64,000 nucleotides of DNA from NCBI RefSeq assembly GCF_001942255.1, contig NZ_MKKC01000068.1, positions 1 through 64,000 of the forward strand. Direction: 5' to 3'. Position numbers and translations under genes: made by a program. The notes beneath the pieces are model-generated. The model searched no databases, was not told the origin of the DNA, and saw only the letters and a list, made by a program, of their open reading frames with translations. Origin of the DNA: Nocardiopsis sp. CNR-923. Lineage in GTDB: Bacteria; Actinomycetota; Actinomycetes; Streptosporangiales; Streptosporangiaceae. Below are positions 49,152-58,526 of this stretch, in pieces. Numbering within the stretch: the first letter of the stretch is position 1; each line of letters begins with the position of its first letter.

Positions 49152-49437
49152 GGAAGAAGGCCACGATCAGCGCGCTTCCGCCGACCGCCGTGCACAGGGC
49201 GCGCCCCTGCTCGGTGAGTCGCGCGGAGGCCAGTTCGACGCGTGCGCGCGTGCCGACGGCACCGGCGGCCGGTCTCGGGCGTGCGGTTGTGCCGCCGCGC
49301 GCGGCGACGGCCCGGGAGCGGGCCGCGGAGCCCCGGCGCCGGGCGGGGAGGCGGCCCGCCGGAACGTAGCGGGGCACCTTGTTGAACAGGGCGAGCGACA
49401 CCAGCGCGGCGCCGAACAGAATCAGGGCGAGGGACAC
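49132..49437 (-). CDS. Small membrane protein, unknown function
   Basis: About 101 residues with an N-terminal span (SLALILFGAALVSLALF) and a C-terminal span (ALCTAVGGSALIVAFFLTL) joined by a basic Arg/Ala-rich loop. GTG at 49437 is inferred from the start of the first span; no strong ribosome-binding site is seen. It overlaps the convergent exonuclease stop by 20 bases. No family recognised. Confidence 0.6.
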   Translation of the reverse strand: MSLALILFGAALVSLALFNKVPRYVPAGRLPARRRGSAARSRAVAARGGTTARPRPAAGAVGTRARVELASARLTEQGRALCTAVGGSALIVAFFLTLSGL

Positions 49438-49588
49438 GTCGGGGAGGGCCTCACGACTCGTCGGGTGGTCGGCTGCCCGGGAGGGGCGGGCAGCCCGATT
49501 CTCACCGAGGCCGGCCACACACCGCGACTTCGACCGCCGCGGACAGGCCCACCGCGCAGATTACGGGCCCGCCCTTATCGCAGCACGT

Positions 49589-50247
49589 TCAGGCGCTGGC
49601 ACCGTGGGTCACGGTCCGGGTGGGTTTCGGCAGGATGGTGTCCACGGTTTCGGGGGCCACGCCCAGAGCGCGCAGGACGAACCGCGTCACCAGCGCGTGG
49701 GTCTCGTCGAGGTCGATCTCCCCGCTCACGAGCGGGATGCGCTGGGAGCCCACCACGGACAGGGTCAGCCGGGCGGTCGCCTCGGCGGGCAGCGGGTCGA
49801 ACTCACCCGCGACCGTACCCTCCTCCAGGATCTCGGTGAGCAGGCGTTGCATGGGCGCGACGTGCGCCGCGAGCGCTGGTAGGCGTCGGGGCCGAGGCTG
49901 GCCCCGAGCTCGGCGGCGGGTGGGTGCGGATGGGCGACGATGCCTTCGAGCTGGAGACGGACGAACGCGGAGACCCTGCGCGCGGCGGACACCCCCGAGG
50001 GGAGCTCGCGCCTGTACCGGTCGACGAACGCCCCGCTGACCTCCTCGGTGAAGGCCAGGAGCAGCGTCGCCTTGTCGGGGAAGTAGTTGTACAGGGCCGT
50101 GCGCGTGATGCCCGCGGCGTTGGCCACGTGGGTCATGGAGACGCGGTCGATTCCCTGTGACCGGATCAGCTCGTCGACGGCCGCCATGATGCGCTCCCGG
50201 GTGCGGGCACGGTGCGCGGCGATGGTCGGTGCCGTGATCTTGGGCAT
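49589..50247 (-). CDS. TetR-family regulator, frame broken once
   Basis: About 219 residues. The DNA-binding domain is RIMAAVDELIRSQGIDRVSM then VANAAGITRTALYNYFPDKA. The ligand domain follows, with VVGSQRIPLVSGEIDLDET. One base is missing near 49877 (restoring YQ-LAAHVAPMQRLL). It lies 112 bases after heme oxygenase on the same strand, so it may control the two-gene set through the repeats at 51079-51135. Confidence 0.88.
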
Positions 50248-50335
50248 CCTCCTATGGTGTCACGCCGATCGACCGGGTGGCACGGGGCGGCGACTCCGGG
50301 TCACCGTTCTGGGGCACGGGGTGACCGGCGCGGTG

Positions 50336-50351
50336 GTGTCCGCGCGGACAC
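50336..50351. other. Palindrome GTGTCCGCGCGGACAC between heme oxygenase and tetR
   Basis: This is a perfect 16-bp palindrome 9 bases past the heme oxygenase stop. It can form a short hairpin after that gene or be a binding site. CCAGGTC/GACCTGG overlapping the stop codon forms a second hairpin beside it. Terminator and operator readings are both open. Confidence 0.45.
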
Positions 50352-50359
50352 GCCCCAGG

Positions 50360-51046
50360 TCAGTCGACCTGGGCGCGGGGTGTGTGGCGGCGTCCGAGGT
50401 CGGCCAGGACCTCGGTGTTGAGCTGGTAGGCCAGACGGGTCTCACTGACGAGGCGGTCGGCGGCGGCCGGGGTCAGTTCGAGGGAGTCGAGCCGCGCGCG
50501 GTACTCGGAGCGGAACCGCGGCAGGCTCCCGAGCCCGTCGAAGACGTAGAAGGACAGACCCTCGTGGGTGAGGCCGTAGGTCCTGGCGGCCACCCGGCGG
50601 ATGAACTGGCCACCGGACACGTCGCCCATGTAACGCGTGTAGTGGTGGGCGACGAACCCCTCGGGGTGGTCGGCCATCCGCTCGATGCGCGCCGTGTAGG
50701 CGCGGGTGGCGGGACTGGGGGAGACGCGGTCCCGGAAGTCCGGTCCCAGCAAGTGTTCCAGGTCGCGGACGAGCGCGGGCACGCGCAGGAGTTCGGGCTG
50801 GTGGAAGCGGCCCGCCACGGGATCGTCGGCCAGGGCCCGGCCCAGGTCCTCCAGGGCGACGTAGGCGAAGTAGTGCTGGGCCACCATCGCGGTGTAGCCG
50901 TCGAGGGGGAGGACGCCCTCCATGAGCGTCCGGGTGAAGCCGTGGTGCTCCGCCGCCTCGTGATCGCCCCACGTTGCCGCCCTGAGCCGTTCGGAGAACG
51001 GGACCTCGCCGTGTCGGGACGTGGGGGCCTGGGTCGTCGCGTTCAT
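50360..51046 (-). CDS. Biliverdin-producing heme oxygenase
   Basis: The product has 228 residues. It opens heme to biliverdin, CO and iron. The proximal His lies in RAATWGDHEAAEHHGF, and the distal helix has GDVSGGQFIRRV with the flexible Gly residues. HYTRYMGD precedes it. The family's usual length is matched. A strong -35 and two TGACA-n3-TGTCA repeats lie upstream, and a TetR gene lies downstream. Confidence 0.95.
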   Translation of the reverse strand: MNATTQAPTSRHGEVPFSERLRAATWGDHEAAEHHGFTRTLMEGVLPLDGYTAMVAQHYFAYVALEDLGRALADDPVAGRFHQPELLRVPALVRDLEHLLGPDFRDRVSPSPATRAYTARIERMADHPEGFVAHHYTRYMGDVSGGQFIRRVAARTYGLTHEGLSFYVFDGLGSLPRFRSEYRARLDSLELTPAAADRLVSETRLAYQLNTEVLADLGRRHTPRAQVD

Positions 51047-51078
51047 CCGAGCCGTCCGCCTTCCGCTTCGGGTATTTC

Positions 51079-51093
51079 ATGACATGATGTCAT
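51079..51093. promoter_or_regulatory. Operator-like palindrome ATGACATGATGTCAT over the heme oxygenase -10 region
   Basis: A 15-bp palindrome around one central base. On the minus strand the consensus -35 TTGACA sits at 51114-51109; a 17-base spacer puts the -10 hexamer inside this palindrome. A bound repressor would block polymerase. Confidence 0.6.
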
Positions 51094-51108
51094 CAACACG
51101 GGACCCGG

Positions 51109-51135
51109 TGTCAAGATTTATATGACATATTGTCG
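51109..51135 (-). promoter_or_regulatory. Heme oxygenase promoter -35 and second operator-like repeat
   Basis: TTGACA (51114-51109 on the minus strand) matches the -35 consensus exactly. Just upstream of it, TGACA-TAT-TGTCG (51123-51135) repeats the 5-3-5 pattern of the palindrome at 51079-51093 with one mismatch. Two sites about 43 bases apart centre to centre suggest cooperative binding by the nearby TetR protein. Confidence 0.55.
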
Positions 51136-51462
51136 CAAAAATATCTGACACACCGGGGATGCGAGCCGAACATCACATCTCGCACGTGTCCGTGCATGCG
51201 CGACTGCGCGTGCGGAAAGCGGACGCAGCCGCACTGCACGTGCACCACCGAGCGGTCGCCGCGGCTCCCACGTGCGACGGAGGGACACCCGCCGCGGTGC
51301 CCGACGTTGCATGTGTCTCGTCCCGCGCGCTGGTCAACAGGTCGCCATGGCGTTTATCGTTTGGGTGTCGTGTGGGTCCGAACCGCCGGGAAGACCCGAG
51401 TGTCCAACCTCCGGGCACGCGGCGCGGCAGTGCCCCACGGACCAGCAGACCAAAGGCGATGA
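51136..51462. other. Divergent intergenic region, no gene seen
   Basis: About 327 bases between the heme oxygenase promoter and the PP2C gene. Short open frames have no start signals. It must contain the promoter of the signalling genes; TTTATCGTTTGGG near 51353 is the least GC-rich part and a possible promoter area, but no clear hexamers are seen. Confidence 0.35.
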
Positions 51463-52767
51463 GTGGATACCAGGAGAACAGGGCACGATCCCGTGACGGT
51501 GATCGGCGACGAGACGGCCTGGGCCGTCACCACACACGGCGCCGCCGCGCATGACGGCGCCGTCCTCGGTGACGACGCCGCCCCGCCCCACCGCGTGGAC
51601 GCGGCCGTCGAATCGGTCGACGTCCTGCTTGTCGAAGACGACCCGGGCGACGCCCTCCTCGCCGAGGAACTGCTCGCCGACACCCCACTGACGACGCGCA
51701 TCACGTGGGTGCCCACGCTCGCGGACGCGCGCGCTGCCCTGAAGGGCTTCCGCGGCTGCGTCCTCCTCGACCTCAACCTCCCCGACGCGCAGGGCCTGGA
51801 CCTGCTGCGCGAGGTGCTCCAGAGCGCGCCCTCGGCCGCCGTCGTCGTCCTCACCGGCCTCGACGACGAACACGAGGGCGTGGCCGCGGTCGCCGCCGGC
51901 GCCCAGGACTACCTCGTCAAGGGCCAGGTCGACGGCTCTCTCCTCGGCCGGAGCCTGCGCTACTCGCTGGAGCGCCGCCGCGCCGACGACAACGCGCGCC
52001 AACTGCACGAGGCGCGGATGCGCGCCCGCGAGAACACTCGCCTCGAACGCGGCCTCCTGCCCCAGGTCCTCCTCCAGAGCTCACCGCTGAGCCACCGCGC
52101 CTACTACCGTCCCGGCCGCAAGCGCGCCGTGGTCGGCGGCGACTTCTACGACGCCGTGGAGAAGAACGGCACCACGCACGTCATCATCGGCGACGTCAGC
52201 GGCCACGGCCCCGACGAGGCCGCGCTCGGGGTGAGCCTGCGCATCGCCTGGCGGACCCTCGTCATGGCCGGGGTCGCCGAGGACCGCGTGCTGCCCAACC
52301 TTGAGGAGATACTGGTCAGCGAGCGGGCCCAGGAGGAGATGTACGCCACACTGTGCATGGCCAGCCTGGACACCGGCACCGACCGCGTGCGCGTCCGCCT
52401 CCTCGGCCACCCGCCGCCCCTGGTCATCCAGGACGGATCGGTCGTGGAGGCCCAGGCGTCCCCGCAGCCGCCGCTGGGCGTGTTCCCCGTCGAGGCCGCC
52501 GACGTGGACGAGGTCGTCCTGCCGGTGGGCGCGAGCATGCTCTTCTACACCGACGGTCTCGTCGACGCCTACGACGGTCGCCCGCCCGCGCGGTTGGAGG
52601 TGGCTGGTCTGCGCCGCATGGTCAGCGGCGTCCTGGACCAGGGCGTCTCCCTGAGGCGCCTGCCCGAACACGTGGTGGACGAGGCCGAGCGCAGCAACGG
52701 CGGCCCGCTCCAGGACGACGTGGCGATGCTGCTCATCGCGCACGGCGTGAACGGGGACGGCGCGTGA
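51463..52767 (+). CDS. Response regulator with C-terminal PP2C (RsbU/SpoIIE) phosphatase domain
   Basis: The product has 434 residues. The receiver domain (about 50-165) has [20 protein letters not shown], the phospho-Asp in VLLDLNLPDAQG and the Lys in DYLVKGQVD. The PP2C part has VVGGDFYDAV, VIIGDVSGHGPDEAAL and the metal Asp in FYTDGLVDAYDG, ending with NGGPLQDDVAMLL. It probably dephosphorylates an anti-sigma antagonist when its receiver is phosphorylated. GTG at 51463 follows AAAGG; GTG at 51493 is an alternative. Its stop overlaps the kinase GTG (GTGA). Confidence 0.92.
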   Translation: MDTRRTGHDPVTVIGDETAWAVTTHGAAAHDGAVLGDDAAPPHRVDAAVESVDVLLVEDDPGDALLAEELLADTPLTTRITWVPTLADARAALKGFRGCVLLDLNLPDAQGLDLLREVLQSAPSAAVVVLTGLDDEHEGVAAVAAGAQDYLVKGQVDGSLLGRSLRYSLERRRADDNARQLHEARMRARENTRLERGLLPQVLLQSSPLSHRAYYRPGRKRAVVGGDFYDAVEKNGTTHVIIGDVSGHGPDEAALGVSLRIAWRTLVMAGVAEDRVLPNLEEILVSERAQEEMYATLCMASLDTGTDRVRVRLLGHPPPLVIQDGSVVEAQASPQPPLGVFPVEAADVDEVVLPVGASMLFYTDGLVDAYDGRPPARLEVAGLRRMVSGVLDQGVSLRRLPEHVVDEAERSNGGPLQDDVAMLLIAHGVNGDGA

Positions 52768-54659
52768 ACCGTGCGGAGGAGTCGGTCACGCGGCCCGAGG
52801 AGACCGAACCCCGCCGGACGGCGGGAACTCCGGTCGCGGGGGACCTGTTCGCGGACGGAGTGCCGCGCGGGCTGATCGGCCCGCGGGCGCCCTGGAGTCT
52901 GCGCCGCCGCGTCACCAGTCTGCTGACCGTCGTCGCCGTCGTGCTCGTGACCGCGGTGTCGGTGATCACCCTGGCCGCGCTGAACGCGCGCGACTCGCTC
53001 ACGTTGCAGGTGGACTCCCTCACTCCGGCGGTGAACGCCGTCGACCAGACGCGCGCCGCCTACCTCAGCCAGGACCACGCTCTGCGCGGATACATCCTCA
53101 CGCACGACCGCGAGTTCCTGGAGCCCTACGTCGAGGGCAACGTGACCCTGCTGGACAACCGCGCCGATCTCGAACGGCTGGCCGCGAACAACCCCGAGGT
53201 CGCCTCCAACGTCGAGGACCTGCTGATCGCCGGGCAGGTGTGGACGGACGAGTTCGCCGAGCCCGTCCTGGAGCAGGTGAGCAACGGAGAGAGCCCCTCT
53301 CAGGAGGACCTCCAGCGCGGGCGCGTGCTCTTCCTGGAACTCAACCGGGTCAGCGACGCCACCAACCAGCAGCTCCAGAGCGAGATCGAGCAGGCCCGCA
53401 CGGGGCTCACCCTGGCGACGCAGCAGGTCGTCGCACTGCTCGTCCTGGTCGGCCTGGTCGTGGTGTTCCTGTCGGTGTTCCTGTGGGTCATGCTCCAGCA
53501 GTGGGTCCTGCGCCCCCTGGAGGAGCTGGCAGGGCACATGCGCCAGGTGTCGGAGGGTTACTACGCCCACCGCATCACGCTCCAGGGCCCGCCGGAGATC
53601 GTGCGGCTGGGCCAGGACGTGGACGCCATGCGCGAGCGGATCGTGCACGACCTGGACGAGGTGGCCAACGCGCGTCGCGCGCTCCAGGAGCAGTCCACCC
53701 TGTTGGAGCACCAGACCGAGGAGCTGCGCCGCTCCAATCTGGAACTGGAGCAGTTCGCCTACGTCGCCTCCCACGACCTGCAGGAGCCGCTGCGCAAGGT
53801 GGCGAGCTTCTGCCAGCTGCTGCAACGCCGCTACCACGGGCAGCTGGACGAGCGCGCCGACTCCTACATCGACTTCGCGGTCGAGGGCGCCAAGCGTATG
53901 CAGACCCTGATCAACGACCTCCTCGCCTTCTCCCGGGTCGGCCGGACCAAGGACTTCGCCTCCGTGGACCTGGACGTGGCGCTCGGCGACGCGCTGAGCA
54001 GCCTGTCGACCCGTCTGGAGGAGGCCGGCGCCGAGGTCACGAACGACCCCATGCCCACCGTCCAGGGCGACCGCACCCTGCTCACCCAGGTGTTCTTCAA
54101 CCTGGTCGGCAACGCCGTGAAGTTCCGTGCCGAGGAGGACCCGCGGGTCCACATCGGCGTCGAACGCCGCGGTGACGAGTGGGTGTTCCGCTGCACGGAC
54201 AACGGGATCGGGATCGAACCGCAGTACGCCGAGCGCATCTTCGTGATCTTCCAGCGGTTGCATACTCGCGACAAGTACACGGGAACGGGCATCGGCCTGG
54301 CGATGTGCAAGAAGATCGTGGAGTTCCACGGCGGCCGGATCTGGCTGGACACCGACGACGGTCCGCGGGACGCGGTCCGGGCCGGAACGCGCATATGCTG
54401 GTCATTGCCCGCGGACCCCGAAGAGGACGTGACGGCCGACACGGAAACCGTGGAGGGCGTCGGCGACGATATCGGGGACGAGGGGGCGGAGGACTCCGCG
54501 GACGCGGACACGAGGCCGGAGACCGCGGAGCGGTCGACGGACACCGACGCTCCCGGAGGGGACGGCACCGAGCCGGACGAACGGCTCGACACGGTGCCCT
54601 CCTCCCGGTCCGTCACCGATGGCGGTACGGTTCCCCCCGGTGACGGGGCGGGGCCCTGA
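52764..54659 (+). CDS. CHASE3-HAMP sensor histidine kinase
   Basis: The product has 631 residues. Membrane spans lie near 52-73 and 220-243, with a CHASE3 domain between them (TRAAYLSQDHALRGYILT). HAMP and a coiled coil follow. The phospho-acceptor His is in FAYVASHDLQEPLRKVASF near residue 336; the N box is FFNLVGNAVKF, and G boxes are CTDNGIGIEP and GTGIGLAMCKKIVEFHGG. A disordered acidic tail of about 70 residues ends it. It is coupled to the PP2C regulator and followed by a single-domain regulator, so the three form a phosphorelay. Confidence 0.95.
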   Translation: MNRAEESVTRPEETEPRRTAGTPVAGDLFADGVPRGLIGPRAPWSLRRRVTSLLTVVAVVLVTAVSVITLAALNARDSLTLQVDSLTPAVNAVDQTRAAYLSQDHALRGYILTHDREFLEPYVEGNVTLLDNRADLERLAANNPEVASNVEDLLIAGQVWTDEFAEPVLEQVSNGESPSQEDLQRGRVLFLELNRVSDATNQQLQSEIEQARTGLTLATQQVVALLVLVGLVVVFLSVFLWVMLQQWVLRPLEELAGHMRQVSEGYYAHRITLQGPPEIVRLGQDVDAMRERIVHDLDEVANARRALQEQSTLLEHQTEELRRSNLELEQFAYVASHDLQEPLRKVASFCQLLQRRYHGQLDERADSYIDFAVEGAKRMQTLINDLLAFSRVGRTKDFASVDLDVALGDALSSLSTRLEEAGAEVTNDPMPTVQGDRTLLTQVFFNLVGNAVKFRAEEDPRVHIGVERRGDEWVFRCTDNGIGIEPQYAERIFVIFQRLHTRDKYTGTGIGLAMCKKIVEFHGGRIWLDTDDGPRDAVRAGTRICWSLPADPEEDVTADTETVEGVGDDIGDEGAEDSADADTRPETAERSTDTDAPGGDGTEPDERLDTVPSSRSVTDGGTVPPGDGAGP

Positions 54660-54677
54660 CACCAGGGGTCTGGAAGC

Positions 54678-55124
54678 TTGAGCGAGGTCATGTTGGTGCA
54701 TCCCATCGAGGTGCTGCTGGTCGAGGACGATCCCGGGGACGTCCTCATGACCAAGGAGGCGTTCGAGGAACACAAGCTGGGCAACCGCCTGCACGTGGTT
54801 TCGGACGGTGTGGAGGCCCTGCGGTTCCTGCGCCGCGAGGGCGAGTACACCGAGGCCCCCCGCCCGCACCTGATCCTGCTCGACCTCAACCTGCCCCGCA
54901 AGGACGGTCGGGAGGTCCTGGAGGAGGTCAAGGCGGACGACGAGCTCGCCCACATCCCGATCGTGGTGCTGACGACCTCCGAGGCCGAGGAGGACGTGCT
55001 GCGCAGCTACCGCCTGCACGCCAACGCCTACGTGCCCAAACCGGTGGACTTCGAGCAGTTCATCAAGGTGGTCCGTCAGATCGACGACTTCTTCGTCACC
55101 GTGGTGCGCCTGCCCAAGGGATGA
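54678..55124 (+). CDS. Single-domain response regulator (Rcp1-like)
   Basis: The product has 148 residues. It is a receiver domain only: [18 protein letters not shown], phospho-Asp in [13 protein letters not shown], Thr in [11 protein letters not shown] and Lys in YVPKPVDF. No output domain. TTG at 54678 follows AGGGG; ATG at 54690 is possible. It is the likely partner of the kinase just upstream, and may act as a phosphate sink or protein-binding output. Confidence 0.93.
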   Translation: MSEVMLVHPIEVLLVEDDPGDVLMTKEAFEEHKLGNRLHVVSDGVEALRFLRREGEYTEAPRPHLILLDLNLPRKDGREVLEEVKADDELAHIPIVVLTTSEAEEDVLRSYRLHANAYVPKPVDFEQFIKVVRQIDDFFVTVVRLPKG

Positions 55125-55211
55125 CCGGCGCGCCCCGGCACGTGCACCGGTTCGGTCCCTCCCGGCAGGTGGAGCGCGTGAGCTGCGCGGTTATTGGTTA
55201 CCGTAGGGGGC

Positions 55212-55739
55212 ATGAGCTTGCCGGAACCGCGTGACCCCGCCGGGCCGTACCGCGTCAGCCTCGTGTGCCTGGGCAACATCTGCCGCTCACCCATGGCCGA
55301 GAAGGTCCTGACCGCCGACCTGGAACGGGCGGGGTTGGGCGACCTCGTGTCGGTGGACAGCCTCGGCACGGGCGACTGGCACGTCGGCGGGGGCATGGAC
55401 CCGCGCGCCGCCTCCACCCTGCGCGTCCACGGGTACCTCACCGACCACACCGCCAGGCAGTTCGAGGACTCCCTGCTCGCCGAGCGGGACCTGGTCCTGG
55501 CCCTGGACCGCGACAACCTCGCCGACCTGCGCGCCGTGGTGGACGTGCGCGGCGCGGAGTTCGGCTTCGCCGCGGACCGCCTGCGCCTGTTCCGGTCGTT
55601 CGCGCCCGGGGCGGGTCCCCACCCCGAGGTCCCGGATCCCTACTACGGCGGGGACGACGGCTTCACGGCCGTCCTCAACATGGTGGAGGCCGCGGCCAAG
55701 GGGCTGACCGGCGAACTCGTCGTGCGGCTGCGTGGGTAG
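55212..55739 (+). CDS. Low-molecular-weight protein tyrosine phosphatase
   Basis: The product has 175 residues. The active-site loop is CLGNICRSPMAE (Cys-x5-Arg-Ser) near the N-terminus and the general-acid Asp is in VPDPYYGGDDGF. SLGTGDWHVGGGMDPRA is typical. It removes phosphate from Tyr residues in the cytoplasm or from secreted targets. GTAGGGGG precedes the ATG. Confidence 0.94.
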   Translation: MSLPEPRDPAGPYRVSLVCLGNICRSPMAEKVLTADLERAGLGDLVSVDSLGTGDWHVGGGMDPRAASTLRVHGYLTDHTARQFEDSLLAERDLVLALDRDNLADLRAVVDVRGAEFGFAADRLRLFRSFAPGAGPHPEVPDPYYGGDDGFTAVLNMVEAAAKGLTGELVVRLRG

Positions 55740-55834
55740 CGCCGGTGGACGGAGACCCGATCGTGTGCCCCGTCGGCGGTGACGACGGCGACGGGACCCG
55801 CGGGGGCCGCCGCCGGGACCCCGTCACCGGAACC

Positions 55835-56688
55835 ATGGCCGAGCGCCTGACGGCGCTGCTCGGCGAGGGCGTCCGCCGCGCCGCCCGGGCCGGGACCAGC
55901 CACGACTGGGAGATCTCCTACGCCGAACTGGCCGACGGCACCCGACTCTTCGTCAAGTCGCTGCCCCGGGGCGCTCCGGCGAGCGGGGTGCTCACCGCCG
56001 AGGCGCGCGGGCTCGACTGGCTCGGCCGCGGCCTGGGGTCCCCCGCGATCGACGTCGTGGCCTGGGACGAGCGCATCCTGGTCCTGCCGTGGGTGGGGGA
56101 GCGCGAACCGTCGCCGCCCGCCGCCGAACGGCTGGGCCGGCAGCTGGCGGGGATGCACCTGAGCGGCGCCGACCACTTCGGCGCGGACTGGCCCGGCTAC
56201 ATCGGTCCGCTGCCCTTGGACCACACTCCCTCGCGGGACTGGGCGCGCTTCTACGCCGAACAGCGGCTCCGCCCCTACCTGCGCCGGGCCGTCGACCAGG
56301 GCGCGCTCACCCCCTCCGACTGCCGGACCGTCGAGCGGGTGGTCGACGCCGTGCCCGACCTGGCGGGGGCGGCCGAACCCCCGGCCCGCGTCCACGGCGA
56401 CCTGTGGAACGGCAACGTGATCTGGCGGGACCGGGACGCCGTGCTGGTGGACCCGGCCGCGCACGGCGGGCAGCGCGAGGCGGACCTGGCGATGCTCGCG
56501 CTGTTCGGCCTGCCGTTCCTGGACCGCGTGCGGGACGCCTACAACGAGGTGGCGCCGCTGGCGGACGGATGGCGGTCGCGGGTGGCCTGCACCAGTTGCA
56601 TCCACTGCTCGTGCACGTGTGCCTGTTCGGGGCCGCGTACCGGACGACGACGCTGGAGGCCGCGCGCACCGCACTTCGGGGCGGGTGA
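55835..56688 (+). CDS. Fructosamine kinase family protein, frame broken once
   Basis: About 285 residues. It phosphorylates sugar amines on damaged proteins or free amines. The ATP site has LFVKSLPRGA, and the catalytic loop has RVHGDLWNGNVIW then AVLVDPAAHGGQREADLAM, the family signature. One base is missing near 56589 (restoring VALHQLHPLLVHVCLFG). ATG at 55835 matches the usual N-terminus; an in-frame GTG at 55745 is directly after the phosphatase gene. Confidence 0.87.
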
Positions 56689-56757
56689 GCGGGAAGGCCA
56701 GCCCGGGCTGCGGGGCGGCGGGGTCGTCCGGTGGTTCGGGGGCCATAGATTGGGCGC

Positions 56758-57858
56758 ATGTCTGACGTGTCCCACCACCACGAGCCGGGCACTCACGCCG
56801 CACCGGAGCTGCACGTCGCGTTGGTCGGCTACGGGAAGGGCGGCGAGGTCTTCCACGCCCCGATCATCGACGCGGTGCCGGGCCTGCGGCTGTCCGCCGT
56901 GGTCACGAGCGACCCCCGGCGTCGGGCGGCGGCCGAGGCACGCTACCCCGGCGTCACCGTCTACCCGACGCCGACCGACCTGTGGGCCGACGCCGACCGG
57001 TACGAGATCGCGGTGGTGGCCACCCCCAACCGCACCCACGCGCCGCTCGCGCGGGCAGCCCTGGAGGCGGGGCTGTCAGTGGTCGTGGACAAGCCGTTCG
57101 CGCTCACCGGGGACGAGGCGCGGGAACTCACCGAGACGGCGGCGCGGTTGGGGCGGGTGCTCACCGTGTACCAGAACCGACGCTGGGACGCGGACTTCCT
57201 GACGCTGTGGAAGCTGGTCGAGGAGGGCGCGCTGGGGCGGGTGCACCGGTTCGAGTCGCGGTTCGAGCGCTGGCGTCCCGAGGCCAAGGGGACCTGGCGC
57301 GACAGCGGTTCGGCGGCCGACGGTGCGGGCGTCCTGTACGACCTGGGGCCGCACCTGATCGACCAGGCGGTGAACCTGTTCGGACCGGTGGCCTCCGTCT
57401 ACGCCGAGGTGGACGCGCTGCGCCCCGGGGTACGGGCGGACGACGACGTCTTCCTCGCCCTGACGCACGAGCGGGGGACGCGGTCGCACCTGTGGATGAG
57501 CGCGCTCTCGGCCCAGAACGGGCCGCGGTTCCGGGTGCTGGGGGACACGGCGGCGTACACCAGCCGCGGTCTGGACGGTCAGGAGGACCGGCTGGGCGCG
57601 GGGGAGCGGCCGGACGCGCGGGACTGGGGCGTGGTGCCGGAGGCGGCGTGGGGGACGCTCGGCGCGGACGGCGACCTCCGTCGGGTGCCCAGCGCGCGTG
57701 GAGCCTACCCGCAGTTCTACGCGGCGGTGCGGGACGCGGTCGGCGAGGGCGAACCGCCGCCGGTCGATCCGCACGAGGTGATCCACGGGCTGGAGGTCAT
57801 CGAGGCCGCCCGGCGCAGCGCCGCGACGGGCACGGTGGTTCCGCTGCGTCAGGGGTGA
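56758..57858 (+). CDS. Gfo/Idh/MocA family oxidoreductase
   Basis: The product has 366 residues. The Rossmann domain starts VALVGYGKGGEVFHAPII and later AVVATPNRTHAPLARAAL and VVDKPFALTGDEAREL, where the Lys of DKPF is catalytic. DLGPHLIDQAVNLFG carries the second-domain His/Asp. It oxidises or reduces a sugar or related ring with NAD(P). Next to it lies a fructosamine kinase homologue, so a sugar substrate is likely. Confidence 0.93.
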   Translation: MSDVSHHHEPGTHAAPELHVALVGYGKGGEVFHAPIIDAVPGLRLSAVVTSDPRRRAAAEARYPGVTVYPTPTDLWADADRYEIAVVATPNRTHAPLARAALEAGLSVVVDKPFALTGDEARELTETAARLGRVLTVYQNRRWDADFLTLWKLVEEGALGRVHRFESRFERWRPEAKGTWRDSGSAADGAGVLYDLGPHLIDQAVNLFGPVASVYAEVDALRPGVRADDDVFLALTHERGTRSHLWMSALSAQNGPRFRVLGDTAAYTSRGLDGQEDRLGAGERPDARDWGVVPEAAWGTLGADGDLRRVPSARGAYPQFYAAVRDAVGEGEPPPVDPHEVIHGLEVIEAARRSAATGTVVPLRQG

Positions 57859-57865
57859 ACCGGCC

Positions 57866-58500
57866 TCAGGCGTCCGTGGCCGCGGGGGACCCGGCGGCGC
57901 GGCCGGGGGACGGGGAGGCGGCCAGGGCCGTGCGGGTGAAGTCGACGAGGAACGCGCGCAGGCGCTCCTGCTCGGCGTCCGTGACCGCGTCGGGACCCAG
58001 GACGAGGCGGGCGATCTGCGGGGTGATCTGGGGCCAGACCGCCAGGCCGATCAGGGTGAGGAGCAGCTGCCGGGAGTCGAACGCTCGGCGGTCTCACCGA
58101 GGGCGTCGGAGAGGGAGGCGACCTTGGCGTCGTAGAGTTCGGCGCGCTCCTCCTCGGCGGGCAGACGGGCGTTGCCGTAGTGCAGGGACTCCCACAGCAG
58201 CAGCCGCAGCAGGTCGGGGTGCTCACGGTGGTAGTCGAAGCAGCGGGCGACGTAGGCCGCCGGGTCGCGGTCGTCGGTGACGGTGACGGCCTGGGAGAGT
58301 TCGTCGAGCGCCTGGACGACGACGTAGCGGAAGAGCTGTTCCTTGTCGCCGAAGTGGGCGTAGATGCGTTGCTTGTTGACCCCGGCGCGCTCGGCGATCC
58401 GGTCCACGCGCGCCCCGGCGACGCCGTGCTCGGCGAACTCGTGCCTGGCGGACCTGAGGAGCAGGGCACGGGTGTTCTCGGTGCGGGTGGTGTTGCGCAT
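57866..58500 (-). CDS. TetR-family regulator, frame broken once
   Basis: About 211 residues. The helix-turn-helix is ARVDRIAERAGVNKQRIYAH. The ligand domain has CFDYHREHPDLLRLLLWESL. One base is missing near 58083; the restored end reads FDSRQLLLTLIGLAVWPQIT and VDFTRTALAASPSPG, stopping at 57866. The gene is divergent from the four-carbon acid sugar kinase, with a CCAACCGGTTGG palindrome just upstream. Confidence 0.85.
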
Positions 58501-58514
58501 GGTGACAGATTAGG

Positions 58515-58526
58515 CCAACCGGTTGG
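58515..58526. promoter_or_regulatory. Palindrome CCAACCGGTTGG, putative TetR operator
   Basis: A perfect 12-bp palindrome 15 to 26 bases before the TetR start codon and about 115 bases before the sugar kinase start. Autoregulation by the TetR protein is the simplest reading. Confidence 0.5.
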
